A DNA stretch of 21,149 nucleotides. It comes from a virus. The stretch is taken from positions 1 to 21,149 of IMG/VR virus record IMGVR_UViG_3300010354_000829; one strand, written 5' to 3'. A program made the position numbers and the translations under genes. Position 1 is the stretch's first letter, and the number at the start of each line of letters is the position of its first letter. The notes beneath the pieces were generated by a model. It did not search any database, was not told where the DNA came from, and worked only from the letters and a program-made list of their open reading frames with translations. Positions 14,060-19,511 of the stretch are shown piece by piece.

Positions 14060-14360
14060 AAAAGGTTATAATGAAGGTACTATCGTAAGTTTTAAATTAG
14101 TAAATGGAGATGAAGTACTAGCTAAATTAGTTAGCACAGAGGCGGATAGATTTATAGTTACTAAACCCTGTACAGTAATGCCTAGTCCTCAAGGAATTGG
14201 ACTGATGCAAAGCCTATTTTGCGGGGATATAAATAATAATATCGATCTAAGATTCGATCATGTTTTAATGCATGCACCTGTTGTCAAGGAAATACAGGAT
14301 CATTATTTGACAACAACTACAGGCATTCAAACAGTAAGCAAAGGATCTATCGTAGTATAA
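14049..14360 (+). CDS. Small unknown protein, possibly Sm-like fold
   Basis: 103 residues. The first half reads like an Sm/LSm-type strand pattern: EGTIVSFKLVNGDEVLAKL, then STEADRFIVTKPCTVMPSPQ. The G-x-x-V-x-F-x-L-x-(N/D)-G-D-E start and the strand that follows are reminiscent of LSm proteins, but the RNA-binding Sm2 motif is not clear, so this is an impression of fold only. I recall similar proteins (with KPxxVxPxPQGxGLxQS) in marine T4-like phages without a known function. It overlaps the glutaredoxin gene by ten bases and is followed after nine bases by the PAAR gene. It could be either a regulator/RNA-binding protein or an assembly factor. Confidence 0.5.
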   Translation: MLVKKGYNEGTIVSFKLVNGDEVLAKLVSTEADRFIVTKPCTVMPSPQGIGLMQSLFCGDINNNIDLRFDHVLMHAPVVKEIQDHYLTTTTGIQTVSKGSIVV

Positions 14361-14369
14361 GGAAAAAAT

Positions 14370-14714
14370 ATGCCGGGTGGGGTGGTTAGACTAGCAGATA
14401 TATTAGGACCAGGGGGATTAGTGGGGGGACCTGCTAGCCCAGATGTATACGTTAATGGACGGCCTGCTGCCTTAATTGGTGCTGTCTATACACCCCATCC
14501 CTGTTGTGGTGTGAAAAAATGTCCTCCTTTACATTGTTTTGGTACTATTTTAGATGCACCTTCTGGTGTATTAGTAAATGGTGTGCCTGTATTGACAAAA
14601 ACAGGTGTAGGTTTATGTGGTCATAAAGTAACTACAGCCAGCGATGACGTTATTGTTGTTGGCAATCAATTGTTTGGCATTGCAAGTTTACTAATAAGTA
14701 GGGCATTATTATAA
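14370..14714 (+). CDS. PAAR-domain tail-spike tip protein
   Basis: 114 residues. PAAR proteins form the sharp conical tip on the central spike of contractile tails (T4 gp5.4) and hold a metal ion near the apex. The family features are seen: SPDVYVNGRPAALIG, a His-rich turn, VLVNGVPVLTKTG and GLCGHKV near the end. Candidate ligands are His43, His55, Cys83 and His85. Between them lies an extra cysteine cluster (TPHPCCGVKKCPPLHCFG: Cys45, 46, 51 and 56), more thiols than a plain PAAR site needs. The protein supports a myovirus-type contractile tail. A ribosome-binding site AAGGAAAA precedes ATG. It leads a run of probable spike or baseplate genes (14718, 15179). Confidence 0.85.
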   Translation: MPGGVVRLADILGPGGLVGGPASPDVYVNGRPAALIGAVYTPHPCCGVKKCPPLHCFGTILDAPSGVLVNGVPVLTKTGVGLCGHKVTTASDDVIVVGNQLFGIASLLISRALL

Positions 14715-14717
14715 GTT

Positions 14718-15167
14718 ATGGCTATTCCACAAATTTATACTGATTTAATTCCCACTGTTCCTACAAGTACGCTTACTCCATTACAAATAGCGTTAACTGC
14801 GAGCATGTCTAATGCACAGGAATTGGCTTTTGATGTCAATGTAGATTTCGCGAGAGAGATGACCAGATTTGCTTCATCTGAAAAATGGGTACCAGCTGAA
14901 AAGGATCCCTTTACAGGATTACCTATTAGAATAAACGCTATACCTGGATTAACAGGTCAGGCAATAGTAATTATTGGTGAGGATGTTTATTTAAAAAGAA
15001 TAGCACAAAATTGCGGTCCTAACGAAACTGTAAGGTATGAAAACGAATATATTGGCAAACGTGTTAACATAGCGGAAGGAACCTATGCACTTTACGGTAA
15101 AATTGTTTATGATGGTAGAATGGCCACAAGCATGGATGCAGGATATACGGATGGACCTTTAGGTTAA
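14718..15167 (+). CDS. Unknown protein, probably virion-related
   Basis: 149 residues with no recognised domain. The N-terminal 45 residues are rich in Thr, Pro, Leu and Ile (LIPTVPTSTLTPLQIALTAS), followed by an acidic helix (NAQELAFDVNVDFAREMTRF). The C-terminal half looks beta-rich with a Gly/Tyr character (AEGTYALYGKIVYDGRMATS). A single Cys is present, and no membrane segment. It starts three bases after the PAAR stop and ends eleven bases before the 787-residue gene. Its place between a spike-tip protein and a large structural protein suggests a baseplate or spike-assembly role, but this rests on position alone. Confidence 0.52.
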   Translation: MAIPQIYTDLIPTVPTSTLTPLQIALTASMSNAQELAFDVNVDFAREMTRFASSEKWVPAEKDPFTGLPIRINAIPGLTGQAIVIIGEDVYLKRIAQNCGPNETVRYENEYIGKRVNIAEGTYALYGKIVYDGRMATSMDAGYTDGPLG

Positions 15168-15178
15168 AGGATAATAGT

Positions 15179-17542
15179 TTGTTACAAAAGGTCGAAATGA
15201 AAAGACAAGTAGATAATATGAAATTCAAAAAAATGAAATTTCATATAACAAACTATCCTACAATCTTAGGTCATTGGAAAAACTTCAGTTACGTTAGTCA
15301 CAAACAAGTTAATCCAGTAAGATCCTGGAGATCATTTAATCCAGGACCTACATACTATATTTCATATATTACGGAAGAAGAATACGAAAAATTAAAGGAA
15401 CATTATACTGACTGCTATGAATTTACTGGGCCATTTGATGTACCTTATTTAGGACAACAGATTAAAAATTTTGTATTTGATTATGCCAATGTAGCATCTA
15501 GTACACCTTTATTTTGGAAGTTAAAGGAAAACGAACCACTGCATTTTTTATATTATTTAACAGAGGATCAAGCAAATTATCTTAAAGCTTTAGATATCTA
15601 TAAAGCAGATCTTAAAAATCAACCTCAATTCGGTCCAAATAATATACAAGTTTATGCTAGTGGTTATATACCACTTGGTCCAATTTTTCCAACTAGAAAT
15701 AATTATTCCAGTAATGCTTATCAAATATCAGCTACTAGTGGACCCGGCCCTCAATACACAACTAGCTATATGGGACTGGTGCCCTACGCAGGTTTGCAAT
15801 ATAGAAATGCATTTAGTTTGGATTCGGCTATAAGTTTACCACCCACTGGAGTACAAACAAGTACCACAGAATATACCACAGTAGAAAGCGGAGTATATTT
15901 CGGATCTTTAAGTAGTCAGGGTAATTTAGTAGCTATGCAACTAACCCCTAACTTGCCGTTAGAAGCCGAGGGTAGTACCGAGGCAGAACCTAAATATAAT
16001 CCATGGCTTTGGGGATATTTTAGACTTTACTGGGACGATCCAAGAGCAACTATTTTTGGTGCTAACAGTGCTATACCTGCTCTTACTGGTGTAGTTCCTG
16101 AAAAATATAATGATCAAATTCCAGGTAATTTTGTTTATTGGGTAGATCTTGCTTTATCGAGGCTAACCGGAATAAATCAAAACGCAGCTTCTAGTTTTAA
16201 CACTAATTATTTTATTAATATATTCAATCAAGCACTAGGTTATGCGTTTACTAGTAACGAATACATTAATAGTACCAATCAAGCTGAAAATACTAATTTG
16301 CCCTACTACGGATCTACAAACTATGCAGATTATGTTACTAATGGGTTCGATGTATTCAATCAAGGAAAAGCATTAAAAAAATCATTCAGGAATTTGGGCC
16401 AAATTATTCAGACTGCCAATAGTGGAAGTTTTGGAACGAGTAATGCAATTGCTGCTATTATGATAAACAAGGGTCTTGGTTTTATCAATGATCTGTCAGA
16501 CAAACTAATTGCTGCAGGTATTAGTTTGGACGATTTATATAATACAAATTATACAAGTCAAATCAGTGCAATATTGTCCACTATTACCAAGCCAAGCGAT
16601 CTCATTATAATTCAAGGAGTTCTAGATACCAATGTATCTAACATTACTAACCCTTTGGATTATATCAGTATAGAAAAAACAAGCGGACAGGCTAATGATA
16701 GTGCCTTTGCTACAATGGCAGATGTGGGCCGCAAACTGTATAGTCTGGCGCCTAATTTAGATTTTCCCAATGGTGCTGCACTAGTCACTTTATTAGATAG
16801 TCTAGTAACAGAAGACAGTAAGAATTTAAATATATCTACACAGAATAGTACTCTTAAGCCTGAAATAATCGATTGTATGAGGTATTTCTTACCGCAAACA
16901 GCAGACAATCAAACCATTTCAATATTGAATATTATAGGTACTGCATCTGGATACTATACTGCGGAACTAAAAAAGGTTAATGATGCTATAGCTGCATTGT
17001 ATGCTACAAATTATGGTCCTCAGATAAGATCTGCATTAGAAAACATCAGTAGGATTGCCAGTAGATCCGTACTGCCATCTGATCTCAATATTCAACCAAT
17101 TTGGGACTATCTAGGCACTGGTGAATATGGCTATCCTCAAGTATTGGAAGAGCAATGGGTCTCACTCGAAAACCAATATAAAAAACAGTACTTAGATCTA
17201 CTGAACACCATTAAGGTAGATCCTGCTAAAGATATACAATTTTTAGTTGAAACTATTAACTCAAATTATGATTATATCTGTCAACAATTATATTTTGAAA
17301 TAGCTAATTACAATAAGGCTAACTTTACTACTAGTGATTTTGGAGATACAAACACCTTATGGAGTTTTATTTCTTCTTTACCTTTTTATGGAGCAGACAG
17401 CAATAACTTAGGCACTGATGCTTTATTATATGGTTGTGCTGCACCTAATTCTACAGGAGAATTAGTGAAATCGATTTTAGCTCAAGCTAAAAATAATCAA
17501 CTTATAGGTCAATCCGGCGTCGGCGTTAAAAGTCCGTTTTAA
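15179..17542 (+). CDS. Large probable virion structural protein, TTG start
   Basis: 787 residues, the largest in the window. The start is TTG with an AAAGGA site (15167-15171) seven bases upstream; ATGs at 15197 and 15218 are alternatives with weaker sites. Residues about 1-135 hold two charged, aromatic blocks with ITEEEYEKLKEHY-like and YLTEDQANYLKAL motifs, suggesting a repeated small domain. The rest is rich in Asn, Ser, Thr, Tyr and Gly with long neutral stretches (NNYSSNAYQISATSGPGPQ, AFTSNEYINSTNQAENTNLP), and helical parts between about 400 and 700. No membrane segment, protease, or lysin motif seen. Such composition fits a tail/baseplate or fibre protein. Position after the PAAR gene supports a place at the tail tip. 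It ends before a 49-base gap with a promoter. Confidence 0.58.
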   Translation: MLQKVEMKRQVDNMKFKKMKFHITNYPTILGHWKNFSYVSHKQVNPVRSWRSFNPGPTYYISYITEEEYEKLKEHYTDCYEFTGPFDVPYLGQQIKNFVFDYANVASSTPLFWKLKENEPLHFLYYLTEDQANYLKALDIYKADLKNQPQFGPNNIQVYASGYIPLGPIFPTRNNYSSNAYQISATSGPGPQYTTSYMGLVPYAGLQYRNAFSLDSAISLPPTGVQTSTTEYTTVESGVYFGSLSSQGNLVAMQLTPNLPLEAEGSTEAEPKYNPWLWGYFRLYWDDPRATIFGANSAIPALTGVVPEKYNDQIPGNFVYWVDLALSRLTGINQNAASSFNTNYFINIFNQALGYAFTSNEYINSTNQAENTNLPYYGSTNYADYVTNGFDVFNQGKALKKSFRNLGQIIQTANSGSFGTSNAIAAIMINKGLGFINDLSDKLIAAGISLDDLYNTNYTSQISAILSTITKPSDLIIIQGVLDTNVSNITNPLDYISIEKTSGQANDSAFATMADVGRKLYSLAPNLDFPNGAALVTLLDSLVTEDSKNLNISTQNSTLKPEIIDCMRYFLPQTADNQTISILNIIGTASGYYTAELKKVNDAIAALYATNYGPQIRSALENISRIASRSVLPSDLNIQPIWDYLGTGEYGYPQVLEEQWVSLENQYKKQYLDLLNTIKVDPAKDIQFLVETINSNYDYICQQLYFEIANYNKANFTTSDFGDTNTLWSFISSLPFYGADSNNLGTDALLYGCAAPNSTGELVKSILAQAKNNQLIGQSGVGVKSPF

Positions 17543-17544
17543 TG

Positions 17545-17572
17545 TTGACTTTAGATTAAGATCTGCTACAAT
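17545..17572 (+). promoter_or_regulatory. Sigma70-like promoter before the lysis-type block
   Basis: TTGACT (17545-17550; five of six to TTGACA) and TACAAT (17567-17572; five of six to TATAAT) are separated by 16 bases. The pair fills the 49-base gap before the cell-wall hydrolase gene, and is followed by AGGA at 17581-17584. No late-type box is present in this gap, so the block behind may be read by unmodified host RNA polymerase. Confidence 0.6.
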
Positions 17573-17591
17573 AGCAAGATAGGAATTTAAA

Positions 17592-18164
17592 ATGAAAGAA
17601 TATTTATGTAAAATTGCTATTGCCTTAATATTGAAAGTTTTGTTCATTTTTGCAGTTGTATTATTGTGTTTTACTGCGGGTAAAACTTATATGAATTATA
17701 AAGTATCAAATCTGCAAAAAGAAATGCATAGTCAAAAAGATTTTTCACCTACAATGCATCAAAAACTCAAAGATTTAGAATGTCTAAGCACCAATATATA
17801 TTGGGAAGCTGGAAATCAAAGTTTCGAAGGTAAAGTTGCAGTGGCACAAACAACTCTTAATAGAGTAAAAGATGGTAGATTTGGAAAATCAGTCTGTGAT
17901 GTTGTATATTCAAGAACTATGATACATGGCAAAGTATTATGTCAATTTAGTTGGGTATGCGAGAATAAAAGAAAGGTTATTCCTATTCATGATAAACAAT
18001 GGATAGAAAGCCAAGAGGTGGCAAAAAAGGTTTTATTTGAAAATTTTAAATTATCTGGATTAACTGATAGTCTTTATTTTCACGCAGATTATGTTAATCC
18101 AAAATGGGGCAAGGAAAGAATTGCAAAAATCGATAGGCATATATTTTACAAGGAAAAAAAATGA
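17592..18164 (+). CDS. SleB/CwlJ-type cell-wall hydrolase with N-terminal membrane anchor
   Basis: 190 residues. Residues about 6-30 are a hydrophobic segment (ALILKVLFIFAVVLLCFTAG) that can act as a signal anchor, followed by a short charged linker. From about 60 comes the Hydrolase_2 (SleB) domain: LECLSTNIYWEAGNQSFEGK with the conserved Glu at about 72, VAVAQTTLNRVKDGRFGKSV, and LCQFSWVCENKR. SleB-type enzymes cut the glycan strand of peptidoglycan, and phages use them as endolysins. The N-terminal anchor suggests export through the host Sec route (signal-arrest-release or anchored type) rather than a need for a holin pore. It overlaps the next gene, a small membrane protein, by four bases. 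It may alternatively be a virion-associated lysin. Confidence 0.82.
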   Translation: MKEYLCKIAIALILKVLFIFAVVLLCFTAGKTYMNYKVSNLQKEMHSQKDFSPTMHQKLKDLECLSTNIYWEAGNQSFEGKVAVAQTTLNRVKDGRFGKSVCDVVYSRTMIHGKVLCQFSWVCENKRKVIPIHDKQWIESQEVAKKVLFENFKLSGLTDSLYFHADYVNPKWGKERIAKIDRHIFYKEKK

Positions 18165-18475
18165 AAGTATCTCTACAAGAATTATTTAATAATTTGAAAA
18201 ACTTTTTTGTAGATAGAATCAAGCATCTTACAGCAGATACACTTGGTTGGTTAGCAGCTATAATTTTACATTTAGCTACTATCCCACAATTGTTGGCCTT
18301 GATTTCTGGATTTACAGATAAAACACCCGACCTAGAAATTGTTTTATTTGTTTGGGCAGGGCTAGCCTTACTTTGGGCACGAGCAATTTTATTGCAAAAT
18401 AGGTTAAATATTATTACGATTGGTACAGGTTTTATTGTACAAGCTGTATTAATGGCAATAATTATGTTCAGATAA
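18161..18475 (+). CDS. Small three-helix membrane protein, holin candidate
   Basis: 104 residues. A short amphipathic N-terminus (about 1-24) is followed by three hydrophobic segments at about 27-50 (GWLAAIILHLATIPQLLALI), 58-77 (EIVLFVWAGLALLWARAILL) and 83-103 (IITIGTGFIVQAVLMAIIMF). Small size, three membrane helices and a start overlapping the cell-wall hydrolase stop (ATGA) fit a class I holin or related lysis regulator. I recall close relatives with TADTLGWLA and LATIPxLLA motifs across marine phages, without a proven role. If the hydrolase is Sec-exported, this protein could be a pinholin. Function is inferred from topology and neighbours. Confidence 0.66.
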   Translation: MKVSLQELFNNLKNFFVDRIKHLTADTLGWLAAIILHLATIPQLLALISGFTDKTPDLEIVLFVWAGLALLWARAILLQNRLNIITIGTGFIVQAVLMAIIMFR

Positions 18476-18476
18476 T

Positions 18477-19133
18477 ATGAATTATTTCGAATTGAAGTTA
18501 GAACTGAAAAGTCTATATGACAGATTTGAATATAATTCACTTACACCTCGACAACTGATCAATAAAATTAACAATGCAATACCCTATAATGAATGTAAAT
18601 TCACTATAGTACCAACCCTTAGTCTAACTAATTTAAACTTTGATGTAACTGGATGCTATTACCCAGAATTAGACACCAGTGGCCAAACACCTATCGAAAT
18701 TGAAATTCTTTGTAGTAAAGAAAGAATCTTTTATACTTTATGTGATGAAGATTTAGATAGAGAAATTTGGTATGGATTAGTTTTTGATATTTTAACTGTT
18801 TTAGGACACGAATTTGTACATATGCATCAATTTAGACGTAGACATTTTAAACCCGGTAAAGAATATCTCAGCCAAGAAAAAAGTCTACAGAAAAAATCAC
18901 AACAAGAATATTTGGGTATTCCCGATGAGATAGATGCTTATGCATATTCTGCAGCAGCACAGATGGCATATGTTTTACCTAATTACATAGAATTCTGTCG
19001 TACTCCTGTTTATGAATGGTACAAAACTGCTTTTAATAAAAATCATAACATTGTGAAGTTGTTGGAAAGAAAAACAAACAAATATTACAAATTATTGAAA
19101 AGACAATATAATGAAACATACAGACAACGATAG
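18477..19133 (+). CDS. HExxH metalloprotease-like protein
   Basis: 218 residues. It contains LTVLGHEFVHMHQFRRRHF with a zinc-type H-E-x-x-H at about 111-115, and 26 residues later IPDEIDAYAYSAA with Glu at about 141, a candidate third metal ligand (gluzincin-like layout). The upstream region has beta-like segments, and the C-terminus is strongly basic and helical. Proteins with HE(F/L)xHxxQ and PxEIDAYA are frequent in marine phages as unannotated genes, and SprT-like or virion-maturation proteases are possible relatives. The motif is directly visible; peptidase activity and target are inferred. It begins one base after the membrane-protein stop, in the same block as the cell-wall hydrolase. 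Its end overlaps the next small gene by 23 bases. Confidence 0.62.
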   Translation: MNYFELKLELKSLYDRFEYNSLTPRQLINKINNAIPYNECKFTIVPTLSLTNLNFDVTGCYYPELDTSGQTPIEIEILCSKERIFYTLCDEDLDREIWYGLVFDILTVLGHEFVHMHQFRRRHFKPGKEYLSQEKSLQKKSQQEYLGIPDEIDAYAYSAAAQMAYVLPNYIEFCRTPVYEWYKTAFNKNHNIVKLLERKTNKYYKLLKRQYNETYRQR

Positions 19134-19314
19134 CTGCGAATTCAGTGCCTTGGGTGATGGAGATTTTGTATTTGTAGTGGACGAAACTGGAAATTTAAAA
19201 TCAGTATTGGTCCCGGAGGATTTTGATGGTTTTACAAATGAAACACCACCAAACGTACAAAAAATCTTTAAGATATTTGGTATTAAACAAATTAATCAAA
19301 ACACATTACATTAA
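19111..19314 (+). CDS. Small acidic protein of unknown function
   Basis: 67 residues, acidic in its first half (DNDSCEFSALGDGDFVFVVD), with a beta-like stretch, then a short C-terminal helix with alternating hydrophobic residues (VQKIFKIFGIKQI). No recognised domain. It begins 23 bases inside the previous gene without a clear ribosome-binding site, so translation may depend on coupling. The acidic composition differs from its basic neighbours and is that of a plausible small regulatory or mimic protein, but no evidence fixes a function. Confidence 0.5.
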   Translation: MKHTDNDSCEFSALGDGDFVFVVDETGNLKSVLVPEDFDGFTNETPPNVQKIFKIFGIKQINQNTLH

Positions 19315-19322
19315 AATTTATT

Positions 19323-19490
19323 ATGAACTTTAAACACAATAACTTTGGTTATAAATCTATAACCTATCGAATTAATTTTGCCACTGACTTTTATGCCAAA
19401 TCATATACGGTTAAAGAAAATTTCAACGATTTTAAAGAGGCTAGAGCAGTGATTAAAGATATTAAAAATAAACTTACAAAAAAAAGTTAG
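19323..19490 (+). CDS. Very small unknown protein
   Basis: 55 residues from ATG at 19323 to TAG at 19488-19490: basic, with many Asn, Lys, Phe and Tyr (MNFKHNNFGYKSITYRINF at the start, a lysine-rich helix at the end). It fills an otherwise empty stretch between two genes, is in keeping with the close packing here, and its codon use matches the neighbours. No strong ribosome-binding site is seen. A seven-base inverted repeat (19348-19354 and 19359-19365) lies inside it. Likely real but unproven. Confidence 0.45.
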   Translation: MNFKHNNFGYKSITYRINFATDFYAKSYTVKENFNDFKEARAVIKDIKNKLTKKS

Positions 19491-19496
19491 ACATTA

Positions 19497-19504
19497 TATA
19501 AATA
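19497..19504 (+). promoter_or_regulatory. T4-type late promoter, almost at the start codon
   Basis: A perfect TATAAATA box in the 21-base gap before the ATG at 19512. Only seven bases lie between the box and ATG, and no ribosome-binding site is visible, so a transcript starting at the usual distance from a late box would be leaderless or nearly so. Confidence 0.62.
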
Positions 19505-19511
19505 ACTTACT

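Noticed and set aside
14228-14235. Perfect TATAAATA inside the gene at 14049-14360
   Set aside because: It lies in coding sequence (Asp-Ile-Asn-Asn) about 135 bases from the next start; an internal late promoter for the PAAR gene is possible but not supported enough to list.
18094-18540. 148-codon open frame on the minus strand
   Set aside because: It runs antisense to the cell-wall hydrolase end, the membrane protein and the next gene start, all of which have strong family or topology evidence; its own product shows no domain and no ribosome-binding site.
19348-19365. Seven-base inverted repeat GGTTATA/TATAACC
   Set aside because: It lies within a small coding frame, has a weak stem and no U tract; likely incidental, though an operator-like role cannot be excluded.
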